A stretch of 64,000 nt of DNA, from NCBI GenBank assembly GCA_020161405.1, contig JAIUOD010000001.1, forward strand, positions 310,001 to 374,000. The letters are read 5' to 3'. Positions 36,699-45,743 of the stretch are shown here, piece by piece; within the stretch, counting starts at the first letter, position 1, and every line of letters begins with the position of its first letter. This DNA comes from Pseudomonadota bacterium. Its GTDB lineage: Bacteria > Pseudomonadota > Alphaproteobacteria > Caulobacterales > Aquidulcibacteraceae. The notes below the pieces were generated by a model. The model was not told the DNA's origin. It ran no database searches and saw only the letters and a program-made list of their open reading frames with translations. Both the position numbers and the translations under genes were made by a program.

Positions 36699-36720
36699 AA
36701 GCCCCGCAAATGCGGGGCTT
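36699..36720. terminator. Bidirectional terminator, peptidase / metK
   Basis: Perfect 10-bp stem (AAGCCCCGCA / TGCGGGGCTT) with an AA loop (effectively a tetraloop), an A-run on the left and T-rich sequence on the right. It ends both converging genes. Confidence 0.9.
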
Positions 36721-36724
36721 AATT

Positions 36725-37915
36725 TTATAAACCTTTTAACGCTTCAATTAAATCTAGTTTTTCCCATGAAAAGCCGCCGTCTGCCTCTGGGGCGCGGCCG
36801 AAGTGGCCGTAGGCTGCGGTGCGGGCATAGATTGGTTTATTAAGGTCAAGATGGGTGCGAATGCCTTTTGGTGTAAGACGCATAACTTCAAAAAGGCGTT
36901 TTTCCAAAGCGTCCAAATCGCAACGCTCTGTGCCTTCGCAATTTGCGTAAATTGACAATGGTTCAGCAACACCAATTGCATAAGATAATTGAATTGTGCA
37001 TTTATCGGCAAGGCCAGCGGCAACTACATTTTTCGCCAAATAGCGCGCAGCATAAGCCGCAGAGCGGTCAACCTTGGTAGGGTCTTTGCCAGAAAATGCA
37101 CCACCACCATGCGGGGCTGCACCACCATAAGTATCAACAATGATTTTACGACCAGTCAAACCTGTATCGCCATCAGGGCCGCCAATAACAAAAGCACCAG
37201 TTGGGTTAATGTGCCATGCACAATTTGGTGAAATTGGTAATGCATCACCCAATTCACCAATAATATAAGGTTTAACCAATGCAGCAATATCTTCAGATGT
37301 CATGCTTGCATCAAGATGTTGTGTTGAAAGAACGATTGAAGTTGCTTCAACTGGTTTGCCATGTTCATAACGAACCGTAACTTGTGATTTTGCATCAGGG
37401 CCAAGCCATGATTCTTTGCCTGAATGGCGAACTTCAGCAAGTTTTTTCAAAATTTTGTGTGAAAAATGAAGTGGTGCTGGCATATATTCGGCGGTTTCAT
37501 TGGTTGCATAACCAAACATAATGCCTTGATCGCCTGCGCCTTCTTCTTTGTTGCCGCTTTCATCAACGCCTTGCGCGATATGGGCAGATTGACCATGTAA
37601 TAATACTTCAATATCTGCAGTTGCATGATGAAAACCATCTTGCTCATAACCAATGTCTTTGATTGCGGCGCGCGCAGTTTCGATAATTTCATCATGTGAA
37701 ATTTCGGTTTCAAGGCGCGTTTCGCCAGCAATTACAACTTTATTTGTTGTTGCCAAAGTTTCACAAGCAGCGCGCGTCACCCAAGGGTCAAGACCTTTTT
37801 CAATTGTACGACGGAAAAATAAATCCACGATTTCATCAGAAATACGATCACAAACTTTATCAGGATGACCTTCTGATACTGATTCAGAAGTAAAAATATA
37901 AGATGAACGTGTCAA
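36725..37915 (-). CDS. metK: S-adenosylmethionine synthetase
   Basis: Makes SAM from methionine and ATP. 396 aa. Signatures: [22 protein letters not shown] (ATP-binding His), [16 protein letters not shown] (the conserved GAGDQG hexapeptide), [20 protein letters not shown] and [23 protein letters not shown]. The start codon is TTG at 37915, with AAGGAG six bases upstream; no ATG lies close by in frame. A SAM riboswitch was looked for in the 112-base upstream region and none was recognised. Single-gene unit. Confidence 0.96.
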   Translation of the reverse strand: MTRSSYIFTSESVSEGHPDKVCDRISDEIVDLFFRRTIEKGLDPWVTRAACETLATTNKVVIAGETRLETEISHDEIIETARAAIKDIGYEQDGFHHATADIEVLLHGQSAHIAQGVDESGNKEEGAGDQGIMFGYATNETAEYMPAPLHFSHKILKKLAEVRHSGKESWLGPDAKSQVTVRYEHGKPVEATSIVLSTQHLDASMTSEDIAALVKPYIIGELGDALPISPNCAWHINPTGAFVIGGPDGDTGLTGRKIIVDTYGGAAPHGGGAFSGKDPTKVDRSAAYAARYLAKNVVAAGLADKCTIQLSYAIGVAEPLSIYANCEGTERCDLDALEKRLFEVMRLTPKGIRTHLDLNKPIYARTAAYGHFGRAPEADGGFSWEKLDLIEALKGL

Positions 37916-38027
37916 AATGCGCTCCTTAATAGCATGAATTCATATAGAGATATAAATACATGTTTATATGTTTAAATGAAAGTCTTTTTTCAGAAATTAA
38001 TTCTTAAATTTCAATATAAAGAAAAAT

Positions 38028-39530
38028 TTAAAATTCTTCACCATATTTTACGCTTCCGATTCGGTAATTTTCTTTGTCTTCAAATTCAACATCCCGAACA
38101 AAGGCCATTGCGTGATTATCGATTGCAATATCAGACTTGCGCAAGTTTCGTGAAATTGTAAGACCGCGTAAAGTTCGGCATCTTGATAAAGCAACATAGG
38201 TTTGGCCATGTGCGAAAGTGCCGCGCCCAAAATCAATATGAACATTATCAAACGTAAGGCCTTGGGATTTATGAATGGTCAATGCCCATGCAGGACGAAT
38301 TGGTAATTGGGTGAAAGTACCAACAACTTTACGGCGCGGTTTTTCATCTTCATCAATATCATATTGAAACCTTTCCCATACCGCAGGTTCAACTTCATGG
38401 ACATAGCGCCCGATTTTAACCTTCACAGTATCAGAATTGGTTTCAACAATTGTCGCAAGCGAGCCATTAACCCAGCGTCTATCGGCATCATTCCTAAGCA
38501 ACATTACTTTTGCGCCGACTTTTAGTTCCAAATCACTTTCTGTTGGAAATAATTTTTCGTCAAATACACCATCGGTTTGGCATTCATAAATTGCGGCTTT
38601 ATCGGGTAATGCCGCCATTTCTTTTTCATTTATACGACGCGCCGCTTCATTAGTTGTAGTTAGAATAACCGAATTTTCGGTTTTATCGGGTGGCTCAATC
38701 CTTATTCTTGTTTCAAGCAAATCATAATCTTCACGCGTAATTTTACCACCACGCACGCGCTCTAAAATGCCAAGAAAATGGGTTTCAGTTTGACGAAAAG
38801 CATGTGTTAATTCAATCACATTCCATTTTGATGCTTTGGCACATGGCGCGTCAAAAAAATAAATGCCGTCAAACCATTTTTGTAAAATCTCATTATCTTG
38901 ATTATTCACAACAGGCGGCAATTGCGCGGCATCACCCACGCAAAGAATTTTCACCCCACCAAAAGGAAGCGCAACCCCACGATGAAGACGCAAAGACCGA
39001 TCAATCGCATCCATTAAATCAGAGCGCACCATAGAGATTTCATCAATCACCAAAAGGTCAGTATTGCGCAATAAACGCCCTTCGCGCACCCTTTTAACAT
39101 CTTGCGGATGAATTAAGTTTGGTGGAAATTTAAATAGTGAGTGCGCGGTTTGACCACCTGCATTAAGCGCCGCAATTCCAGTTGGCGCAATTATTATTGC
39201 TCGCAAACTTGTTTCTTCAAGGAAGTTTTTAAGAAATGTTGTCTTACCAGTTCCCGCACGACCCGTAAGATAAATTGGGAAAGGTGATTGTTCAATTAAT
39301 TTACGAACTTCAAAATAAATCTGATTATCGATTAAATCATTTTTTTGGTTTGATTTATTTTCAACCTGCCCACCACCAGACAATAGGCCAGACCATGCTT
39401 CTTCGGCAGATTTATTAATAATTTTACGCTCGATAGCGCCGTCAATAATTAATATTGCATGATATTCATCGCCATTTTCAACTAAACGTGCGATACCACC
39501 TAAAATATTAGTTTGGCGAATTGTTTTCAT
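38028..39530 (-). CDS. Pif1/RecD2-like superfamily 1B DNA helicase
   Basis: 500 aa. After an unusual N-terminal domain of about 90 residues (TNILGGIARLVENGDEYHAILIIDGAIERK), the helicase core begins: Walker A LTGRAGTGKTTFLKNF, APTGIAALNAGGQTAHSLF (motif Ia), Walker B VIDEISMVRSDLMDAID, GDAAQLPPV (motif III) and the C-terminal IHKSQGLTFDNVHIDFGRGTFAHGQTYVALSRCRTL (motifs V and VI). Pif1-type enzymes unwind 5'-3' and act on forks, G-quadruplexes or during recombination. Between metK and cysK; no functional link with neighbours is visible. Confidence 0.9.
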   Translation of the reverse strand: MKTIRQTNILGGIARLVENGDEYHAILIIDGAIERKIINKSAEEAWSGLLSGGGQVENKSNQKNDLIDNQIYFEVRKLIEQSPFPIYLTGRAGTGKTTFLKNFLEETSLRAIIIAPTGIAALNAGGQTAHSLFKFPPNLIHPQDVKRVREGRLLRNTDLLVIDEISMVRSDLMDAIDRSLRLHRGVALPFGGVKILCVGDAAQLPPVVNNQDNEILQKWFDGIYFFDAPCAKASKWNVIELTHAFRQTETHFLGILERVRGGKITREDYDLLETRIRIEPPDKTENSVILTTTNEAARRINEKEMAALPDKAAIYECQTDGVFDEKLFPTESDLELKVGAKVMLLRNDADRRWVNGSLATIVETNSDTVKVKIGRYVHEVEPAVWERFQYDIDEDEKPRRKVVGTFTQLPIRPAWALTIHKSQGLTFDNVHIDFGRGTFAHGQTYVALSRCRTLRGLTISRNLRKSDIAIDNHAMAFVRDVEFEDKENYRIGSVKYGEEF

Positions 39531-39649
39531 GCTTTCTTTTTTACTGACACGCTTTAAAGGTCAATACTTTAAAGCTTTGAAGAAAAATATTCCATTATAC
39601 CCCAAAAATAAGAAACCAATTTCTCTTTAATACGCTTCATTCTTTACCA

Positions 39650-39670
39650 TATAAGAATAATATTCTTATA
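39650..39670. promoter_or_regulatory. 21-bp palindrome upstream of cysK
   Basis: TATAAGAATA-A-TATTCTTATA is a perfect inverted repeat with one central base, ending 15 bases before the cysK ATG. Its position fits an operator, possibly for a sulfur or iron-sulfur regulator such as an Rrf2-family protein; the regulator is not in the window. Confidence 0.6.
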
Positions 39671-39685
39671 ATAACGAGGTTTAAT

Positions 39686-40654
39686 ATGTCAGAAGCATCA
39701 CAAATTCGCACACAAGGGCGCATATTCAATAATATTACAGAAACCATTGGCGCAACACCTTTGGTTCGACTTGAAAAATTGGCGACAAAATACGGGGTCA
39801 AAGCCAATATCTTGGCTAAATTGGAATTTTTCAATCCAATCGCATCGGTTAAAGATCGCATTGGCGTTGCCATGATTGAAGAATTAGAAGAGCGCGGCCT
39901 TATTAATCAAGATACTTTATTGGTTGAACCAACATCAGGTAATACAGGTATCGCGCTTGCTTTTGTTGCGGCACAACGCGGCTATAAATTAAAACTTGTA
40001 ATGCCTGAAACAATGTCACTTGAGCGCCGCAAAATGCTTGCTTTCTTAGGTGCTGAATTGGTTTTAACGCCAGGTTCAGAAGGCATGAAAGGCGCGGTTG
40101 CGCGCGCTAACCAAATTGTTTCTGAAACCCCTAATTCAATTATTCCAGGGCAATTTGTGAACCCTGCTAACCCTGCAATTCACCGCAAAACTACGGCAAT
40201 TGAGATTTTGACTGATACCGCAGGTGAAATTGGGGCTTTTGTTGCAGGTGTTGGAACAGGCGGCACAATAACAGGTGTTGGCGAAGTTTTAAAAGCGCAA
40301 AAGCCCGATGCGAAAATTGTTGCGGTTGAACCTTCTTCATCACCTGTTTTATCTGGCGGTGCCCCTGGCCCGCACAAAATTCAAGGCATTGGCGCAGGTT
40401 TTGTTCCTGACGTGTTGAACAAAGATGTAATTGATGAAATCATAAGTGTAACCAATGAAGAAGCCTTTGATACTGCGCGCGAACTTGCACGAGTTGAAGG
40501 TATTCCAGGCGGTATTTCATCGGGCGCAAATGTTGCGGCAGCTTTAAAACTTGGCGCGCGCGAAGAATTTGCGGGTAAAAATATTGTTGTAATTATTCCA
40601 TCTTTTGCTGAGCGTTATATTTCAAGCGCATTATTTGAAGGAATTGGGGAATAA
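39686..40654 (+). CDS. cysK: Cysteine synthase A (O-acetylserine sulfhydrylase)
   Basis: PLP enzyme that makes cysteine from O-acetylserine and sulfide. 322 aa. PLP-lysine region [19 protein letters not shown], the substrate loop [19 protein letters not shown], the phosphate-binding [16 protein letters not shown], and [27 protein letters not shown] precedes the ATG. A palindrome overlaps the promoter or leader. It ends one base from the converging MarR-GNAT gene. As a sulfide consumer it links biochemically with the sqr/rhodanese region, although about 10 kb away. Confidence 0.95.
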   Translation: MSEASQIRTQGRIFNNITETIGATPLVRLEKLATKYGVKANILAKLEFFNPIASVKDRIGVAMIEELEERGLINQDTLLVEPTSGNTGIALAFVAAQRGYKLKLVMPETMSLERRKMLAFLGAELVLTPGSEGMKGAVARANQIVSETPNSIIPGQFVNPANPAIHRKTTAIEILTDTAGEIGAFVAGVGTGGTITGVGEVLKAQKPDAKIVAVEPSSSPVLSGGAPGPHKIQGIGAGFVPDVLNKDVIDEIISVTNEEAFDTARELARVEGIPGGISSGANVAAALKLGAREEFAGKNIVVIIPSFAERYISSALFEGIGE

Positions 40655-41620
40655 TTATTCCCCAATTTTTGGATAATCCATCGCAACATTTGCGCGTTCA
40701 TATTCATGGCCATATTTGTCCATGATTTCTTGCGAATGGACAAAACCAAATTTTTCATAAAGATGAATTGCCGCTTCTTGCTTTTTATTTGTCAAAAGGA
40801 AAAGGCGCGGCACTTTCATTTCTTTGGCACGTTCAATCGCAGCAATAAGAAGTTTTTCGCCGATTTTTAAACCGCGCAAATGTTGCCATACGCCCATTTT
40901 GGTAAATTCAAATGCGCCATCACGCATTTTCATAAGCGCGCCAGTGCCAACAATTTCACCATTATATTTTGCAAGTAAAATTACGCCGCCATCTTTTAAA
41001 ATTGCTTTATCAGGGTTTTGCAAAACATATTTATCAACGTCTTCAAGTTCAAAATTTTCGCCAATCCATTGGGCATTGATTTCATAAAATTCCTTGGCAT
41101 ATTTTTTATCATATTCAATTATCTCAACCGATTTTTGTGCATGCATTGATTTAAACCTATCTTCAAAGCTTTGTTTATCTAATTCTTTTTCAATATTTGT
41201 GATTTGGTTGGTAAAATTGGGCGCACTCGCGCCAAGTAGATCGCGAATTATAATATCAATATCGCGCCAAATATTTTCGCGTAATTGACCAAGTAATTGA
41301 ACCCCATATGGAGTAAGCGAAATCATTTTAACGCGATTATCAAGTTTTACATTACGGGATTTTATCAAGCCTAAATCGCGCATTCCATTAAGATTACGCG
41401 TAATTGCAGGTTGTGAAAGGCGAAGGATTTGCGCCAATTGAACCACACTTATTTCACCCGCATCATGAATTTGCGCAAGCATAACACACTGACTAGGGAA
41501 TAATTCAAAACCACAAAAATTATGAATTTTTGTCGCATCGGTTAAAAACCTATCCGAAAGGCGCTTAAGGCGACTACCTAATAATAAAAATGGATTTTTT
41601 TCTAATATATCATTTTCCAT
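40655..41620 (-). CDS. MarR-type regulator fused to a GNAT N-acetyltransferase
   Basis: 321-aa two-domain protein. Residues 1-140 are a MarR winged helix (SQCVMLAQIHDAGEISVVQLAQILRLSQPAITRNLNGMRDLGLIKSRNVKLDNRVKMISLTPYG). Residues about 170-315 are a GNAT domain (GGVILLAKYNGEIVGTGALMKMRDGAFEFTKMGVWQHLRGLKIGEKLLIAAIERAKEMKVPRLFLLTNKKQEAAIHLYEKFGFV) with the acetyl-CoA loop around QHLRGLKIGEKL. Such fusions are common in Alphaproteobacteria; the acetylated substrate is usually unknown. No RBS is seen; instead a 28-bp perfect palindrome lies three bases before the ATG, so autorepression is likely. Confidence 0.9.
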   Translation of the reverse strand: MENDILEKNPFLLLGSRLKRLSDRFLTDATKIHNFCGFELFPSQCVMLAQIHDAGEISVVQLAQILRLSQPAITRNLNGMRDLGLIKSRNVKLDNRVKMISLTPYGVQLLGQLRENIWRDIDIIIRDLLGASAPNFTNQITNIEKELDKQSFEDRFKSMHAQKSVEIIEYDKKYAKEFYEINAQWIGENFELEDVDKYVLQNPDKAILKDGGVILLAKYNGEIVGTGALMKMRDGAFEFTKMGVWQHLRGLKIGEKLLIAAIERAKEMKVPRLFLLTNKKQEAAIHLYEKFGFVHSQEIMDKYGHEYERANVAMDYPKIGE

Positions 41621-41623
41621 TGG

Positions 41624-41651
41624 ATAATTATATAACGCGTTATATAATTAT
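41624..41651. promoter_or_regulatory. 28-bp perfect palindrome, likely MarR autoregulatory operator
   Basis: A perfectly symmetrical 28-bp sequence centred on AACGCGTT with TAATTATAT-type arms, ending three bases before the start codon of the MarR-GNAT gene and about 117 bases before the TMEM175-like gene on the other strand. Binding is inferred from symmetry and position. Confidence 0.8.
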
Positions 41652-41768
41652 ATCAATATGCAATTTTGCTTTTCATTTCCGCAAAATAAAAAAAAGCCAG
41701 TTAGAACTTCCATTATATAGTGACAAAATGTCGCAATTTGCTATTCGTTGCGCATAGGAAAGCAAAAT

Positions 41769-42380
41769 ATGGGACAAAAAGATTCAGAATTTAAAATTGG
41801 AAAAGGCCGCCTTGAGGCTTTTTCAGATGGAGTTATCGCAATCATAATAACCATCATGGTTTTAGAGCTAAAAACCCCACATAGCACTGATTTATCCGAG
41901 CTTATAAAACTTGCCCCAACATTTTCTTGCTATGTTTTAAGCTTTATTTATGTGGCGATTTATTGGAATAATCATTATCATATGTTGGCGGGTTCTGGCT
42001 CTGTTAATGGGAAAATAATGTGGGCAAATATGTTTTTGCTTTTCTGGCTTTCACTTGTGCCCTTTGCCACCACTTATATGGGCGAAAATCATTTTGATAA
42101 ATTACCTACGGCAATTTACGGCTTTGTGCTTTTTATGTGTGGTGTTTCCTATATTATTCTGTCTAATTTCCTCGTTTCACATTCAGGTGAAAATAGCCCA
42201 ATTGCCATTGCAACAAGGGATAATAATAAGGGGGTTTGGTCACTTCTATTATATGGGGTCGCAATACCGATTTCTTTTATTCAACCATATATTTCTTTTG
42301 CAATTTACACTATTGTTGCGGCATTATGGTTTGTACCTTCAAAAATGATTGAAAGCCTATTAAATGAAGATAATAAATAG
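41769..42380 (+). CDS. TMEM175/DUF1211-family potassium-channel-like membrane protein
   Basis: 203 aa with six hydrophobic segments. The signature KGRLEAFSDGVIAIIITIMVLELKTP (first helix with the RxxxFSD motif) defines the TMEM175 family; bacterial members form K+-permeable tetramers. Also seen are YWNNHYHML and WANMFLLFWLSLVPFATTYMGEN. AGGA nine bases before the ATG at 41769 sets the start. The last 17 bases overlap the esterase gene, so the pair is co-expressed. Divergent from the MarR-GNAT gene. Confidence 0.9.
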   Translation: MGQKDSEFKIGKGRLEAFSDGVIAIIITIMVLELKTPHSTDLSELIKLAPTFSCYVLSFIYVAIYWNNHYHMLAGSGSVNGKIMWANMFLLFWLSLVPFATTYMGENHFDKLPTAIYGFVLFMCGVSYIILSNFLVSHSGENSPIAIATRDNNKGVWSLLLYGVAIPISFIQPYISFAIYTIVAALWFVPSKMIESLLNEDNK

Positions 42381-43074
42381 TTATACTCTTTGCGCATTTG
42401 CGTTATTCTCCGCCTCATGTTCAACAATTGCAGATGTAAAACCAATGCAAATATCACATATGAAAATTCAAAATGATGCATATCAATATGCAATTCATCT
42501 TCCAAAACATTATCAAAAAAATGGCGAAAAATTTCCTGTTTTAATATTCCTTCACGGTTCGGGCGAGCGCGGCGATGATTTAAACAGGGTTGCAATTCAT
42601 GGCCCTCTAAGATTAGTGCGTGAAGGTAAAGAATTACCCTTCATAATAATCGCCCCACAAGCACCAGAAGGCCAAGATTGGAATGTTGCAAGATTAGATA
42701 AAACCCTGTCTAATGCGCTTAAAAATTTGAATGCAGATGAAAATCGTCTTTATCTAACTGGCTTATCACGCGGTGGCCTTGGGGTTTGGAATTGGACAAT
42801 TGCACACCCTGATAAGTTCGCCGCCATTGCGCCAATAGCGGGATGGTCAAATGTTGGTGGGGCATGTGCGATTGCAAAAGTACCAACATGGGTTTTTCAT
42901 GGCGAAAAAGATGATGTAGTTCGCATTTTCCATTCTGAAGATATGGTCAAATGGTCAAAAGATTGCGGCGGAAAACCAATTTTCACCCGCTATCCTGAGG
43001 CTAATCATGATTCATGGACAGCGACATATAATAATCAGGCTTTATATGATTGGTTTTTAAGCCATAAAAAATAA
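42364..43074 (+). CDS. Lipoprotein alpha/beta-hydrolase (esterase-like)
   Basis: 236 aa. The N-terminal lipobox (LFSASCS, Cys about residue 19) predicts a lipoprotein. Hydrolase core: oxyanion HGSGERGDDLNRV, nucleophile elbow GLSRGGLGVWNW, acid in VFHGEKDDVVRIF and catalytic His in PEANHDSWTATY. It resembles the predicted peptidases/esterases of the phospholipase-carboxylesterase group (COG4099-like) often found with polysaccharide genes. It overlaps the channel gene by 17 bases and converges on the sugar-uptake operon, ending one base from it, which allows but does not prove a role in removing acyl groups from glycans. Confidence 0.85.
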   Translation: MKIINSYTLCAFALFSASCSTIADVKPMQISHMKIQNDAYQYAIHLPKHYQKNGEKFPVLIFLHGSGERGDDLNRVAIHGPLRLVREGKELPFIIIAPQAPEGQDWNVARLDKTLSNALKNLNADENRLYLTGLSRGGLGVWNWTIAHPDKFAAIAPIAGWSNVGGACAIAKVPTWVFHGEKDDVVRIFHSEDMVKWSKDCGGKPIFTRYPEANHDSWTATYNNQALYDWFLSHKK

Positions 43075-43075
43075 T

Positions 43076-44329
43076 TTATTTTGCAAGTCTTGTTGGTTTA
43101 ACTTTGTTTCCAATCATGGCAAAGGCAAAAATAAATAAATATGCAATCATTGGCACAATGAATGCCAGGTTTAAGTTTGCAATATCGGCAATTCGCCCAA
43201 CCCCAAGGGCAAGTAAAGCCCCACCCGAAATTGCAAGGCATAATAGACCAGAAATTGCAGGTTGCGGGGAATTTGTGCGCCTTAAAGTCATAGTGAATAT
43301 GATTGGAAACATTATTGAATTAAATAACCCAACCCCAAGCGCGGCATAACCTGCCAAAGGGCCAGTTTTCAAAATCACAATAAGACAAAGAATTGCCGCA
43401 CTTATACCGCAAACAATAAGTAATAATGGCGCACGAACACGGGTTAAAATTGCCGAACCTAAAAACCGCCCGATCAATGCACCGCCCCAATAAATATAGG
43501 CAAGCATTGAACCTGCGCTTTGCGTAGAAAGGCCAAGTATTTCACTTTGCCCAAGGAAATTTATCATGACGGACGCGATCGAAACTTCTGCGCCAACATA
43601 AAGGCCAATGGCAATCGCCCCGAAAACTGCCCATTTTTCTTTTAGTGTCGAAAAAATATTTTGCGGATTGTCTTGCTTTAAAACCTTGCTTGCAACATCT
43701 ATTTGCCGCGCATTACAAATTATCATTATAATCAAAAGCGCAACTAAAATTCCAATTACCATATAGCCTTTTGAAACGGCATTTAGGATTTTATCGCTTT
43801 GAATAATATCACCAATAATATTTGGTTTTAGTAATTCAGGGGATAATAATAATTTGGTTCCAAAATGCACACCAATAACAACGCCAAGCGAGTTGAATGT
43901 CTGCGCTAATGTTAAACGAAAATGGCTAAAATCCTCATGGCCCAAGACAGCAATTAATGGATTTGATGCAACCTGCAATGTTGAAAGGCCAGAAGCCATA
44001 ATAAACAATGCGCAAAGTATAAAAATATAATTATGGGTTACAAAACTAATTTGCAAACTGAGGCACGCAATAAGCATAAAGCAAAGAGCGATAATAATTG
44101 TTTTTGACGAACCAATGCGCCCCAATAATATTGCCGCAGGAATTGCTACAATTCCATTCGCGACAAGACCAATAATTTGGATTAATAATGCCTGTGTCCA
44201 ATTTAATGAAAAATGTGCCTTTAATGCGGTTAGCAAAGGTTCGTTATTGGCGGCAATAAAACCAAGCCCAAAAATAAGCGCCGTGACAACGCCAAAAGCA
44301 GGTGAAAGATCTTTTATTATTTTTAACAT
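43076..44329 (-). CDS. FHS-family sugar:H+ symporter (second copy)
   Basis: 417 aa, 12 membrane helices, major-facilitator protein of the fucose-glucose/galactose-H+ symporter group. Matching segments: VTALIFGLGFIAANNEPLLTALKAHF (helix 1), ASNPLIAVLGHEDFSHFRLTLAQTFNSLGVVIG (the ANP and FNS-LG motifs of FHS carriers), and GLFNSIMFPIIFTMTLRR. Last gene of the glucan operon, 42 bases after a paralogous transporter, with a stem-loop in between. Substrate probably glucose or a short glucoside, inferred from the operon. Confidence 0.9.
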   Translation of the reverse strand: MLKIIKDLSPAFGVVTALIFGLGFIAANNEPLLTALKAHFSLNWTQALLIQIIGLVANGIVAIPAAILLGRIGSSKTIIIALCFMLIACLSLQISFVTHNYIFILCALFIMASGLSTLQVASNPLIAVLGHEDFSHFRLTLAQTFNSLGVVIGVHFGTKLLLSPELLKPNIIGDIIQSDKILNAVSKGYMVIGILVALLIIMIICNARQIDVASKVLKQDNPQNIFSTLKEKWAVFGAIAIGLYVGAEVSIASVMINFLGQSEILGLSTQSAGSMLAYIYWGGALIGRFLGSAILTRVRAPLLLIVCGISAAILCLIVILKTGPLAGYAALGVGLFNSIMFPIIFTMTLRRTNSPQPAISGLLCLAISGGALLALGVGRIADIANLNLAFIVPMIAYLFIFAFAMIGNKVKPTRLAK

Positions 44330-44342
44330 ATCAAAAAATTTA

Positions 44343-44363
44343 CCCCCGCCTTTTGGGCGGGGG
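44343..44363 (-). terminator. Stem-loop between the two FHS transporters
   Basis: 8-bp GC stem (CCCCCGCC / GGCGGGGG) with loop TTTTG. On the minus strand it is followed by TAAATTTTTT and then the ATG of the second transporter. It may be a partial terminator that lowers expression of the last gene. Confidence 0.65.
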
Positions 44364-44371
44364 CAATTGAA

Positions 44372-45724
44372 TTAATGTCCGCCGCTTGTGGCCTCTTCGA
44401 TTTTATGAACTGGCGCAGATTTTGCCGAAACCGCAAACCAAAGAATATAAGCATAGCAAATCAATGGCACAATGAAAGCCAATGAATATGAATTTGTTGC
44501 ATCTTTTAAAGCACCAAATGCCAATGGAACAAATGCGCCACCAACAATAGCAACACACAAAAGACCAGAGGTCGCACTTGCAGGTGCAGTAGAGCGCTCC
44601 AATGTTGTTGTGAAAATTGTTGGGAACATGATTGAATTAAATATACCAATACAAAGCGCCGCCATCCCCGGAAGTGTGCCACCACTTAATGGAACATCAA
44701 CATTAACAATCGGCATACGGAAAGTGCCAGTTACATCACCCGCCATTGCGCCATTTTTCATCATTACAATTGCACATAAAACAATTGCGCCCAAAGCAGC
44801 AAATGCAAGAACAGTATGGCCTTTAACACTTCGCATAACCACGCTGCCGATGAAACGACCAATCATTGCAAAAAGCATGTACCAAGTTACCAAATGCCCT
44901 GCATTCATTTTCGGTAGGTTTAAAATATTTTCTTGGTTCAAGAATAAAATTAGATTTGCACCAATTGAAACTTCGGCACCAACATAAAAGAAAATGCCCA
45001 ATGCGCCTAATTGCGCCCATTTTGATGATAAGGCTGAAAATGGTGAAACCGCGCCAACTGTTTGCGGTGCATTTTCAGAAATTGTTTTGCGAACCATGTA
45101 AATAAGGCCAATGAAAATCGCAAGAATAATGCCCATTTTCAAATAAGCGCCACCAACTTCTGATAAAGCAGATATTTTAAGCGCTTCTGTCATTACCACA
45201 TCAGGTTTGAATGCTTCGCCCTTAAGCAAAATACTTGAGCCAACGAAAATAACGCTTGCCGCACCTAAAGAATTGAATGCTTGCGAAAGGTTTAGGCGGA
45301 AAGCTGAATGCTTTGGATCACCCATTGACGCGATAAGCGGGTTAGCAGCCACCTGAAGCAATGTGATACCAGAGGCCATAACGAATAGACCAACAAGGAA
45401 TACAAAATAACTTGCAACTTTGGTTGATATAAAAGCAATTACGCAACCAAGAACAATACCGCCAAGACCAACAATCACCGAATTGGCATAGCCCTTTTTT
45501 GATAAAAAAGACGCAGCTGGCATAGACATAACTCCATAAGCAATGAAAAATGCAAATGTCTGAAGGGCAAGTGAAAAGCCTTTCAAATTATAAATCGTTT
45601 TCATTGCCGCAATGGCAGGGTCAAGAAGATTTGTAACCACCGCCCAAATGAAAAACAATGTTGTTACATAGGCTATTGCAAGCCCTAAACTATTTTTGCC
45701 TTCTTTGGCATCCGTTTGCGTCAT
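44372..45724 (-). CDS. FHS-family sugar:H+ symporter (first copy, GluP-like)
   Basis: 450 aa, 12 membrane helices. FHS motifs: IWAVVTNLLDPAIAAMKTIYNLKGFSLALQTFAFFIAYGVMSMPAASFLSKKGY, then VAANPLIASMGDPKHSAFRLNLSQAFNSLGAASVIFVG, and CIGIFNSIMFPTIFTTTLERS. Similar to glucose/galactose and N-acetylglucosamine carriers (GluP/NagP). GGGAGAGAG before the ATG at 45724 sets the start, 19 bases after the GH30 stop. It imports sugar released by GH3/GH30 across the inner membrane (inferred). Confidence 0.92.
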   Translation of the reverse strand: MTQTDAKEGKNSLGLAIAYVTTLFFIWAVVTNLLDPAIAAMKTIYNLKGFSLALQTFAFFIAYGVMSMPAASFLSKKGYANSVIVGLGGIVLGCVIAFISTKVASYFVFLVGLFVMASGITLLQVAANPLIASMGDPKHSAFRLNLSQAFNSLGAASVIFVGSSILLKGEAFKPDVVMTEALKISALSEVGGAYLKMGIILAIFIGLIYMVRKTISENAPQTVGAVSPFSALSSKWAQLGALGIFFYVGAEVSIGANLILFLNQENILNLPKMNAGHLVTWYMLFAMIGRFIGSVVMRSVKGHTVLAFAALGAIVLCAIVMMKNGAMAGDVTGTFRMPIVNVDVPLSGGTLPGMAALCIGIFNSIMFPTIFTTTLERSTAPASATSGLLCVAIVGGAFVPLAFGALKDATNSYSLAFIVPLICYAYILWFAVSAKSAPVHKIEEATSGGH

Positions 45725-45743
45725 TTGTCTCTCTCCCATTATA

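Noticed and set aside
37916..38027. Possible SAM-sensing riboswitch upstream of metK
   Set aside because: The 112-base region is AT-rich with only weak, short pairings. I could not match SAM-I, SAM-II or SAM/SAH motifs. A covariance-model search (Infernal with Rfam) would decide.
44472..44987. 171-codon plus-strand open frame
   Set aside because: Antisense shadow of the FHS transporter, which has all family motifs.
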